DNA of 64,000 nucleotides from Casuarius casuarius (taxonomy: Eukaryota; Chordata; Aves; Casuariiformes; Casuariidae): assembly GCA_003342895.1 (NCBI GenBank), contig PTFA01000038.1, forward strand, positions 1,054,001-1,118,000. The letters are read 5' to 3'. Within the stretch, counting starts at the first letter, position 1, and the number at the start of each line of letters is the position of its first letter. Of the stretch, positions 1-12,613 are shown in pieces. The notes under the pieces are model-generated. The model was not told where the DNA came from. It searched no databases and was given only the letters and a program-made list of their open reading frames with translations. Both the position numbers and the translations under genes were made by a program.

Positions 1-538
1 CTGCCAAATTGTTTCTTTGACTTAGATTGATACCTCTTTGAGGCAGGATCTTCTTTTGGAGTTATGCTTGTGAATCACCAAGCACGCTGGGCAGAACAAT
101 CTAGAATATATAAGGAGAAGTAAAGTATCCCTACTGGGATATTTTGGAGTTTTAGAACCCATCCTAATGTGTAGAAGGGAAATTCACTTTAAAAGTAATT
201 CTACACTTCCAGGCAAAATACAGTGCGTTAGCCATTGTGCCACAGAAGGTAAAAGACAGACCTTGCTCTTGTTCTGAGAAGCTCGTCTCATCTTTCACAC
301 ATTCTTTCTGCTGACATATAAAAGTTGGATAGTGCTTCTTACCAAGCACAAGTTAAATGATAGAAATGTAGGTATTTTAGCATGCCATTTTATTCTTGTA
401 AACTAATGATGTTTTACCAGGCACTCTCTACTTGCTTCTCAAAGGCAAATAGAAAACATTTATCTATAAGGAGATCTTTAATAATATGTGACAGCTCAAA
501 CTGTATTTATTTCTCTACATTCACCATGTCCATGACAG
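1..538 (+). other. DLEC1: DLEC1 intron (partial)
   Basis: AT-rich sequence before the first visible DLEC1 exon. I find no coding exon in it; it should be the 3' part of the intron after the N-terminal exon, which lies outside the window. Confidence 0.7.
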
Positions 539-695
539 CTTCTTGCTGAGTATAATTGCCGACTGACAGAAGCTGACATAGTAGAAGAGAACATCATTTA
601 TGCACAGGAGCGAGCAATAGCTGAAGAAGAAAGGGCCCTAAACGTGTTGAAGGCAGATGCTGGGGAAGATTTCCACAAAATAGGATTGCCACCAG
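539..695 (+). CDS. DLEC1: DLEC1 window exon 1
   Basis: The acceptor ends CATGACAG and the donor is GTAAGG. The exon starts in phase 0 and leaves one base. It encodes a charged helical segment (AEYNCRLTEADIVEEN, then IIYAQERAIAEEERAL), matching the human stretch with QAQARAIAENER. It is likely coiled coil. Confidence 0.88.
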
Positions 696-3600
696 GTAAG
701 GATTCTGGAAATATTACCTCTTCCCAGTACATGCTAATGGTATCCGGAGGCCAAGCCAGTGTTCATCCAACTCATTGGTAGGACTGACATTGACCTCACT
801 GAGCTTTTAGTTTGGCCTTACAGCAATAGAGCAACTTTGAAGGATTTTGTGCAGAGAATCAAAAAGGGTATCATCCTCTTAACATGGTAAGAAATTAATT
901 GGCGTGGTCACTCTCAAAGTATTAAACTTGCTATTAACGGCTTACCACCTTACCTTTATCTCAAGCATACGTACATTGCTCTATAGCAGTGACTAACAAA
1001 GATGGAGTATTTCTCCAACAGTTGCAGAGTAGGAAATGGTTAAAAAAAAAAAAATCACCAGAAAGTTTAGCCTGCAATTATAGGTGTATGACTATATACC
1101 TATAGTTGGTTGGATCAACCTTTGTGTTGATGAAGATCGGAGCATCTTAATGGGCTAAGCTTTCTTTTTTTATTTTCTTTTCATTTACTGTTGCAGTGGC
1201 ATCCTCTTTCAGGTGGATTGTGGATAACGAACTCCTCAGAAAACATCATTTCACCTGCCCTGAAGATTATATCACTGATAAATTGCCTGTTACTAGAGCA
1301 CCAAAAGGTAGCTTTTAAAGCAGAGAATAATTTAGAATTTTAACTTTCTAAGAACTAAAGCATTGGAGGAGGTAGTAGATCTGAGCGTACTTCTGTAGTT
1401 TTCTGCCGAAGCAGAAAAAACTCTAGTATTATAAGCATAAAATCTCTTTAAAGGGATATTGTCAAAATAAAACTGGAAAATTTAGAATTCTCCTTCACTG
1501 AAGTTAACAGATTGTTGGATTTAAATTTGTTTAAATATCAAATGTAACAGTAGTTGCACATATTTGTTTGCACTTCATTCCTTTTGACTCAAAAACTGTA
1601 TTGATTTGGACTGCTCTACCTCTATTCAATTCCGTTAGCACAATGCAGCAACTATATATTGCATACAGAGTAGGGAAGTGGTTACATTAAAGTTGAAAAC
1701 TATTTTCAAGGAAATAAAATTTTATTCTTTATTTTGGGTTATAAATTTTTCAGTTGGATGTTCTGATTAGACAAAGTTGGCATATTTTTGGAAATATATC
1801 AGTTCAATTTTCAAATGGAATTCAGTAAAAAATGTCTTTTAGGTGATGTCGATGTTATTTCTTCTTTTATGATACATCAGCCAAGGAGAAAAGTTTCAGT
1901 ATCATCAAAATGAAATTTTTCAGTCAAGTCAAAAAAAGTACTTCTGAGTAACTAAAAACAAAGCCAAAAATCTAAAATGTCAGAGTATCCTTTAAGGTGG
2001 CAATATCATTGTTCAACTATAGGAAGGTGGAGCTAGGTGGGACCTCCTATCTATGTCAATTTTCTGACATTTATAGGTCCATGAGAACTTTTTGTAAGCT
2101 GACAAGGACATTCTAAAGTCCCACTCACTTAAGACATTAACATAACTTTCTGAGATTAATATAACTTTCTGTGTATATAGCTTATTTAATTAGCATTTAT
2201 AAAAGCTTTGTTATTAAAACACTTTGCACCTTTTGTGCAAAATAAACTATAAATATCAATGAAATTCTAGAGGATTTACAGTGTGTTGTTTACCATCGAA
2301 AAGACTAAAATAAAGTCACATATCTGTGCTTAGAGTAAGTGTTTATAATTAATTTTTTCCCTTATAGAATTATATTTTTCTTTAACTACAGGAAAATCAG
2401 AACCTGGCTATGTCAAAGAAACATTTAGTTTTAAACAGCACATTGCTTCAAATTCTGAGGACCAGATGCCCACAGAGATTGCACACCTGCATAAAAAACC
2501 TGGTTGTCTGCCAGATGTATCTTTATCCACATTAACGCTGCCTTCAACTCCAGAGCCTAACTACCAGTCTAAAAAGATAAGTAAGGTATATTTTTACAGA
2601 TTTACTGGGTTTAGTCTGTCAGAATTGCAGGACCTTTTGCTATTCCTATAACAGAGGGTGAGTTTCCGTGCATTGTCAGTTTGGCTCCAGCGTTTATTTT
2701 CTTTGATCTGATAAGAAAAGGAAAATAGAGTATTTTTATATGAAATTTCGATGCTGCATAGCTATTTAGTCATGTACAGATACCTTCTTCATCATCCTCA
2801 AAGTTGCTGTGTTTAATTTTGCACCACGGTCTTTTTGTTTTTCAAAGAAATCTAACGCCTCACAGAAGCTAGCCTGGAAAGATAGTAAGTGTGGAGCAGA
2901 CAGAGAAATCGAACATGCTTGTATTGCCAGACTTGAGAAGAGACAAAATTACCTGAAGAACCCCCGCTTTTTCCCACTAAATGCTCTTCATGGAGGCAAA
3001 TCTCTTGTCATTTCTCAGGAAAAGGTGGACCAAATCATAGCCAGAAGAAAAGCGGAGGATAAGATAAGGTATGCAATATATGTAGTTTCTTGATTCTGAG
3101 CTGGAACCCACAAAGAGCTTCATTTTAGAATTACTGTATACAGGAATTTTGAGCTATATGTCTGTGTATAGTTTCTCAGGAAACAAGATATGCCACTGGC
3201 ATTTTGTTTTTGCTAAAGGGTTCATTTTGCAGTTTCTTATTTTATCAGTATTTAAAGACCTATGTAGTAAGTGGCAATAATGTCTCTTTTTTTTCTTTCA
3301 GTGATACCTCATTTGTTCCTGTGTTTCTTGCTAATCCACCTATTGTTTTGTTTTCTGATTATGAAGTTGGTCAGGTTTATGAGGTAAGAACTTCTTTGTA
3401 GAGGGTTAATTCTGCCACTGAGAAGCATTATTTCTCATCATGATCTATGTATTTCACCCAATCTTTTCACCTTCTGTAGTTTAATAGAAAGTCTGAGTTT
3501 CCTTTTCATATTGATTTAATGGCTCTTCAGCTTCCTTCAAGATACTCTTTCACATCTTCCACTGACGGTCTAACCAGTGAAGACTAAAAGGGACCTTTTT

Positions 3601-6600
3601 CAACCTCTGCTTGATTTTGGTAGTATTTCTTTTACCCTTTATCAAATAAGCTGAGAGAAATGATTATTTTCCCACTTCTGTGGTATTCCTGATTTTAAGG
3701 CCTGTTGTAATGATAAATTAGGTGCTACTGGTAGAGCACTAGGGAATTGCAAACACTGTAATGAGTGATGATAAGTATGATGTGATATTATATTTTCTTT
3801 TTAAATGAAGATGACAATAGAGCTACAGAACATCACTTCAACATGTCACCATGTAAGACTTATCCCTCCCTCTACTTCAGCATTTGCCATTGGGCAAGGT
3901 AAGGGTTTTTTCACTACCTTTTACTAACAAATCTTATTTATGTGCTTGAACATAGATTTTTTTAGAGACCTCATGTTTGGATCTGCTGTCTAGAATTCTG
4001 TGGGTAGGACCATAATCTCACTCAGTTCTTTAGAAACTGGAGATTCTGTTATGTCTCTAGGACCACTCACATGCACCTCATAGGCAGATTCAAGTGTTCT
4101 AATGAAGGATTCAAGAAGACTAACTAACATTAAAATATTTGAAGTCAGATTGAAATGCATCCACAGAATACCTAAACTGAGTCCTACCCAAAATTCACGT
4201 AGGAACAAACTCAGTGTCCATTGAAATCGGTGGGGGCAAAGGGCAAAAAATAACACACGTAAATTGCATCAAGGAAGGTGAGGTTAGATGGAAGGTAAGA
4301 CACGTATCTTTCGTGCAGTAGGAGAGCCAGGCACTGGAACAGACTACATAAGGAGATTATGGAATTTCAGTCAAAATATTGGAGGAATTTTTAGAACAAG
4401 TTATATGTACACATGTATACCTTGTTGTCCGTGGTAGAGGAAAACTACGCAACTTCTCCAGGTTTCTCCCCATTCTGTTTTCTATAATTATGAGAAAAAC
4501 TTGTCTCAGACAACAAGTCCTTCTTTTGAGTTCAGTGGCAGGTGTGCAAATACACAGATTATACTGGCAGGCTCTTTATGGTCATTTGTTTTTATCAACT
4601 CGATTTAGGCAATACATGTGGACAGTTTATTATAGGTCCCTTTCCAGAGGGAGCTGTGATCATCAATACATATACCAACTTTGAAGGGTTTAATTTTGAA
4701 TTTCCTTCATTTTTTTTCCAAGGAAAATTTCCAGGAAAGGGAGGAATCATTGCTCCTGGGATGACATGCCAGTATACAATCCAATTTATTCCTGAATATC
4801 TAGCAGATTATGAAGATTGTATATCAGTGGAGACCCAAGCATCAGAACCTCTTCTAATACCAATCCAAGCTAAAAGACCACCTCCAGTGCTAACATGTCA
4901 GTAATGTCCAATTCTATATGTTTCTCTTAAGTTTAATGGATTTGATTTTTTAATCAGACTGTCTCCAATTTTATGGTACAAAACAAATGTGGAGAAACTT
5001 GGCAGTGTATTTGCTACATTTTGATATCTATCTCGTCTTCATTCATAATGTATTAATTAGCTATTGAAATGCAATCCTGACAAATTTTTCTTCAATTATT
5101 TGTGCACCATGCTGAGCTCATTTTTTTTCACTGCAAAGAGGAGTGATCAGGAGCCACTTTTTTAGGTTTGTACCCTGTCAATTCCTAAACTACTAGCTGT
5201 AAATATTAATCCTAAATATTAAGTAATTAGCATTTAGTTATAAATATTTGATGTGATTGATTAATATTCATTGAATATTACATTCATTATATATCATTAT
5301 GACATATCTGCAAAACTCACCTCTCAGATATCTACAACAACCACAACTGCAACAACCAGGATTACTTTGCATAAGCGTGCTTTCATTTTTCATAACTTCA
5401 CCTTTCCTGTAACACTGAGCATTTTGCAAAACCATCTTTCTTATTATTCAGTGGAGCCCTTAAGTGGGAAGCACCATTTAAATTTAAGATGAAGGTAGCA
5501 GGATACAACTCATAATGTTTATCTTTCAAATGAAAAGAATTTGGGGCTTTTTAGAATTGTAGTACCTAGCTATATTCCTATGCAGCAATATCTGCCTTTA
5601 AAGAATTATAGAAAAACTAACTGGCATTGCCAGCTGCTAACCTTCACTGTCTATGTAGTCTGATTTTTCTGTGTTATTCATTGCAGTGCCTCACACTATA
5701 GACTGTGGTTCCTGCCTTGTTGGAGGAATAAAAGTAACACAGATTTTGTGCAGAAATGAGGGATTTAGCACTGGCAGGTTCTGTATAATGCCAAAGAAAG
5801 CCTGGCCATCTCCTAATTTCAGGGTGAGTGATTAGAAAGGAATACTTCATATGGTATAGGTGCCCTGACACACGAAGATCTTGTGAGCTCGTCATGGTAC
5901 ATTAGCACAGAAGTCATAAGGGCTCTGCTGGGTACATCTATGCTGTCACATTCCCTTGGGATTCCCATTTATCCTCAAGCCCAGTCTCCCTGACCATCCA
6001 TACTTGCTACTTGTGCTCTGGCTTGCCTCTGAAAGGAGCTGTCTGGCTCAGTGGCAAGGTAAGCTCAAGTACAGTTTGAGGGAGGGAGGACAACTGACTT
6101 GAATTTTAACCTTACCCGTACAGGAGATAGAAATGAAATCAGTTCTAGCATTGCTCTAGCTATTTTCCTCCCTCTCCCCACCAAAGATTTCCCTTACTGG
6201 CTTTGCCGCACTTGCACACTCTTGCATCACACTCCAGTACTGCTCTATCTTTAGCTTCCCATCACAAAAGAGGGTCTATGTGATACAGACAAAGCTGATA
6301 TATGACTGATAGATTGGCCCTTATCTGTTGGAGGAAAGATTAATGGGACAGCTGATGTGCCAGGTTGTCCCTCCTGAAATGCACTGCAAAGCCAACTCAA
6401 AGAGAGCCATAAGCACACAGAGACAGACACAGCTCCTGAACCGACGCTCAGGCATGCTTGTTTCCTCTACGAACATTAACATTAGGGTTCTTGACAGTAT
6501 CATATGTCCTTGAAGACAGCATCTTCCCTCTGTCTGCCTTCAGTAACATAATTATAAAGCATGGAGCATTTCTTCTAGATAAGCCATATTACTTACTTTT

Positions 6601-9600
6601 GAAATCTGTGAAAAAAAGAACAGTTACAGGAAGGGATGAAACAGTGATGGTGTAGCATACACCTGTTGCCTGTTTTAGGTAGCCCCACATTTTTTTAAAA
6701 AAACAGCCTGATCTATTTAATTTGTTCATCTTTTCTTTTCTTTACTCCTAGGCTGTTGCAACTGTTGGTTTTGTGACACAAGATCCATTTGGGATCCATC
6801 CTGCGTTTTTTGAGCTAACTCCAGGGCAGAGTACAACGATAGAGGTTTGTAATTACTGCTATATAACATGTTTGTACTTCACCAAATACATGAGCAAAAC
6901 AAGACCATTTTAGAAGACCCAGGCTGGACCTTGTGAATTTTGGCTTATGCAAGTGAAAATGCTTAAGTCCCTTTGTGCAATTATGCCAGAAGAATTGCAA
7001 TTGTGAGTGTTTCTGGAGGGTCTTTCACTGTAACTTCTAAGTCTTGCTTACCCACTCAGAGACCAGTCAGTTCTTCCCCATGCAAAGAAACCTGTTAGAG
7101 AAAGTGGAAGCTTGAGAGCAAAGGAGTCCCTATGTGACTCTAACTGGGGTTTCAAATCCAAGAAAATTTTCCTTTGTGAGCTTCCTTGGAAAAAACATTT
7201 TGGAAAACAAAATCTGTCATTGTAAAGCAGCAGGTACAAATGTTCTACTTCTGTCCTGCCTTTTACTGAAAAAGATCCTGCAGTAAGTTTGCAGTACTGG
7301 CTGCCACCATTGCTTTCTCTGGTGTGGGCCACACTATCTTATAGGATGACTATGGGGAGAAGAAGAGTGATGAAGGGAACACGGTCAGCCTCCAACCTCT
7401 CCTTGCTTAACTACCTCCTGGCTGCTGCTAAGAGTAGTGGGTTGTACAGGTGTGGATAAAGGAGGACAGTTTCTCTTCCTTTCTCCCCAGATGCATTCCT
7501 TCAGCAGGGCCAGGCACATGTGGGAGAGGGAAAAGAGGAGGTGGATGTAGCATGGGGCTGGACTTGCAGGCGGTACTGGATAACAGGCAGAAGAGCTACG
7601 GTCCACATTACTGGAGCCAAAAGTTACCCAGTTTTCGCCCCCTGAGCCATTTTTGATGAGATGGAGCTCAGGAACAGCACACAGCAGCTGGCCCTGCACA
7701 CTTTCTGGTGTGTATTAAGGGAATGTGACACTGTTACTGTATGTGTAAGACTTAATTATTAATCACTAGGACTGTCCTTTTTTGAACAATTCTGAACTGA
7801 AGTTTATAACTTCCTGGACAGGAATCAGTTACAGACATTGCTGTTTACCTTCTATCTTTCAGGTAGTGTTTTTTCCTTCTTTTCCAGAAGTCTCACAGCA
7901 AACATACACCATTGTTTGTGACAATTGCCAGGTCAACGATTTTACAGTCACAGGTTTGTTTCTAACACCTATCAGAAATCTGTTTCCTACACTGCAGATA
8001 TTCAGATGATGTGTGTTGTGGTTAATGACTCAAAGTGATGGCAACATATTATGTCATTGGATTAAGCAAATACTTTGCACATTGCTAGTGTCAAACGAAA
8101 TGCTTAGAAAGTCCTGAGTTCTTAACCCACTGTAGCCAAAAGACAACTTTACAAATGTAAAATGTCACCAAGTAGCAGAAAAGAACATCTGTAGTCAGGT
8201 GCAACTCAGGCTTTTGTATCAATAAAATAACATGACAAACTACAAAGAATCACCTTTAACAGAGCAGAAGTACATTTGGGTGTGAAGGAAATGTGTGGCA
8301 AATCGTGCATGAGATCAGGTGAGACAGGCAATCTTTCGGTTAATTAATGAAACCAGCTGAAATTCTGGGCTGTAAATGTTAGTCCTTGTCCTGAAATGAG
8401 TACTCTAAAACTAAGCATAGCTTTAAGTCTATGTAATCACTATATTACATGTATTTCCTTTGGAAATTTTTTAATAGTACTTTTGCTGCTTATTTTTATT
8501 TTTAGTATACCGCTATGAAAGTCTGGAAGCCACATAATCAACCATTACAAACACATATCTCTGCTGACTTCAATGAAACAGCGCTAATGTATAACAAATC
8601 ATGCTAGTGTGAATGAGCTGAAGTTGTGGCCCTGAAATCTAAATCTGTTAAATTTATATAGAGGACTTTGCTATTGGTATATGGTGATAATCAAAAAAAA
8701 TCAGGAAAATATCATACAATTAATACATTGGAGTTCTGAAACTTGAGGAAACACCAACTATAATCACTACAAGCCATTGCTATATAACTGTGGTGTTAAT
8801 GAGTAGTATGAACAAAGTCAATAGACAGATGATAAGCAGCAATACCCATTTATTTCTTCAAGGCATTGGACAGCTGATAGCTCTGGAGCTTTTGTTTGTC
8901 ACGGGTGGAGAAAGCAACCCTGAACTTGGTGAAATTACTGATGTGACAGCACAGCATCTCATACGATTTGACCCCCAAAACCCACACAGCTCCGTGGAGA
9001 AGATTTTGATTATAAGAAATTCTACGTATGTAGCTACTATTAATAGAGTAACACTCTGCAGTCCAAACATACTGTTAATAATGTCATTTGTGATACCATA
9101 TTCTCTCAAATTGGGAAAATCTTCGCGTTCTTGATAAACCTTTCCTTGTTTCTTTTTGCCTTGGTTTTGTTTGCTCTTTTTGTTAAGTAATTAAGGTTCA
9201 AGGATACGCTTGTAAGAACAGGCACAATATATGCAAAACAAACTTAGCAGCAGCCACTACCCATATTCCTTGGTCCATACCCTGTCAAGGTCAACGTACT
9301 TACCTCTGTATAGATTCATCCACAATTCCAGAATATTCACAAATATGGATGGTTACAGGAAGTATTTAACAAGGTTATCTGAATGGGATTAGTCTCATAT
9401 GACTTTACCTGTCTACAGAGTATATTTGTACATCTGAACTGGACACCCTTGTGTCCTTTCCTTTCATAGCACAGGGAAATAGGTGCTTTTTAGGACACAA
9501 TTCTGACTTGACTCTAGACATCTCCCATGGAACAGGACCTATCACATCCTGGACACCATTGCCTGGATTTTCACAGATGAAAAAGGGAGACCATCATGAC

Positions 9601-12538
9601 TAGCTCAGATTAAAACTTTTATGTTTAGTCAGCTGAATCATACTATCGGGTTCTAATAGATTTAAATATAAACTCTATCTGAAGTTAAGGAACATGTCCC
9701 GGTGTGCGTTTATATTCTGCTGAGCATGGTGGGATCCTGATTTTGATCAAAATCATTCAGACAACAACAGAAATAGACCAATGGGCCTGATTAAAGCAGA
9801 GTTAGAGGCTGCAGACCATCAAAACAGTAAGGAGTTAAATACTGCTCCTAGATACATTCAAGTAAACTGCATCTTGCTGCAGTGACTCTCTTGGAGCTTG
9901 CTATCTGGCCTGTAACCCACACATGCAGAATGCTGGTACAGAATGCTGTTTGGGTATGGAAAGTGTGATTCAGTCAACTGGATGCTGTAAATTGAGCAAG
10001 GCTTGGCATTATAATAGTGATGGATGTCCCTGCACTTCTGGTGTTAGCATTAGTATGAAACAAAGTTGGACAGGCTGAGATTGACCTCTGCAGAAGCAGT
10101 AATGAGAAAACTTTCTACTGCCATAGAAAGTACTACAAGAAATTGTACTTGTTTAATTTTATGTCACTGATATTCACTTTGAAACTCCAGTGTTCCTGCC
10201 TCCCCTTTCTATTGCGGAGTTTCTGAGGTCAAAATAAACAAGGTTTTAAAACCTATGAGCAGATTTCGTGGAGTACACTTCCACTGAAGCAACCCAGCTA
10301 AGCAATTTTTTCTGATAGCTGTCTGGGTTACTAAGAACATTGCAGAGTCCTTATTATAATCTTTACTTAGATGGAGCTGCTGTGTTTGTTGACATGTTAA
10401 AGACTAGGGCTTGTACTTGGATTAAATTCAGAATGATATGTAGATCATCACTAGTGGTCCAATGCAAACATACTGGTATCAGTAGCAAAGGTCATGTTGT
10501 CCTCAGATTTTTGAAAAGAAGAATTATAGAGTTTCCTGAAATTTGTATTACATGACAAGTTAGATAAGGCAAGAAAGTCTTAACATTTCTTACAGATTTA
10601 TATGCTTTACTTCCATATATTAGCATGTTGTTAGTAGAATATATACACTCTGACAGATAGAAAAATCTATGCTGCCTCATCTTTGTAGCTCGTGAAGACT
10701 GGTAAGTCAATCCCCTCCTAATCATTAGGAAGAGGAATTCTCTATATGGAAGAAAGAATTGAATTTTTTCTCCCAATATCTTACTCAAAAATGTCTAATC
10801 TTTTTAATTATAGCTTTTTGCTGTTTACTGATCTCTTTGCAGCCACGTAGAACTTCCTTTCTACTGGCAGATAATAAAACCTAACCTGCAACCATTAATG
10901 CCAGAAGGAACTGTAGACTTTATGAAGCTGAAATATAACCAAGACACAGAGTCAGCCTTCTCTCTGAATCCTAAGCAGGGAGTTTTGCTTCCCCATGCTG
11001 ATCATGAGTTTGTTCTCACTTACGCTCCACAGGAGGTATGGCTTGTGATTTCTTCCTATCTACAGACTCCAGCTGTGTATTTTTATGAAAGTCATAAAAC
11101 CCTTGCTGTGCAGCTTTCTGAATTAAGTTTAATTAGCTGGTACCACGCTCTGATAAACAGTATTCAAAAATGTAGAAAGTTACTAAAAGAAAACATGTTT
11201 TGATTGCAAAATGTGAGCCAGCTTCTGATCTCATGTCATTTTTGGTACTGATTGAACTCCATTAGCTTTATACTGAGAACGTGGACACATCCTCATCTTG
11301 CTGCAGCTGGGCTGGCTGAAGAAGTTACCACTCTTACCACACTACCAGCTCCTCCACTGCCCCCTGACCCTTCCCATCTGCTGGCTGAGCTGCTTTGGGG
11401 AGCTGCCCCATACCTACTCCAGCCCAAACAGGCTTGGTTAGCAAACAGGGATTTTTTTTAAAGCTGTTTCCAATTGTAGCTTGTTTGGGATGAAATGGTC
11501 CTAGGAGCAGCTGTGTGGTAAATTTAAGGGGGGGGGGGGGGATAGTAACATTTGGCAGAGGAGTGATGATATGCAGCTGTGGGTAAAGAGAGGTGTAGTG
11601 ATCTTTGGATGTAGCTGTACTAGTGGACGTGGGACTGTTATCTTAGCTTTTGCTCTCCTGTCAGAGTAAATAAGAAGTATGAGCTCACTGTATTTAAAGA
11701 AACTTGATCCAAACTAAGCTCAAGAGTGGAAATATCTAGTACTGTAGAGACTGACAGATGTAGAAATGCCTCAAATAAATGTGGAAGAGAAATTAACTTT
11801 TTTTTTAATACTTTTAAACAGGTTAATTGAAAAATATATTAATGATGTTTAATGATATTCATTTCATAACAAAAGGTATTGAATTAATGTATACATTTAT
11901 ATTAATATCTCTCTATAAAAAATGAATCCTTCACAAAACCGTTCAGATTTAAGGCTGTGTTATTCTTTTTTTTTTTTTTTGCTGATCAATTAAGTTAAAT
12001 GCCCTGGCATGGCTGTAACCTTTAAACTTAATATAGCAATACTAATCTCAATTTGTGGAGCCTTTGCAAATGCTTGTGCATAGTATGCAATATACTAGGG
12101 GAATAATAACAGACATGTAAAAAATGAGTATTTTTCTTGGAATCATACACTATGAGATCAGAATCTGGCTTAATATTTTGCAGTCAAGCATGTTTTCTTT
12201 TAGTAACTCTAGATTTTCAATATTGTTGATCAGAGCTTAGTACTGTGATGATGATTGTTCATCCTTTAAATATAAACTATTTTTTCATCTCTATCTCTCT
12301 CTCTTTTTTTTTTTTAATATTCTCAATATAAATGATTTCTTGGCAATAAAATCCTCTGCTTCCTCTTTTGTATAGCTGAAGAGTTATCACAGTGTGATTC
12401 AGATGGTACTGAGGGACATACCGGAATCACATTGGTAAGTTGAGAAACAGTGTTTCCCTGTAACAAGTGTAGTAACAGTTTAGCTATGATACTATTTTAA
12501 GTTACTGGGATTCTTTGTCTCTCTAGTGATGATAATAA

Positions 12539-12613
<75 letters not shown>

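Noticed and set aside
4542..4904. 120-codon open frame beginning upstream of DLEC1 window exon 7
   Set aside because: Only the part from 4723 is homologous to DLEC1; the N-terminal part is intron read in frame before the acceptor.
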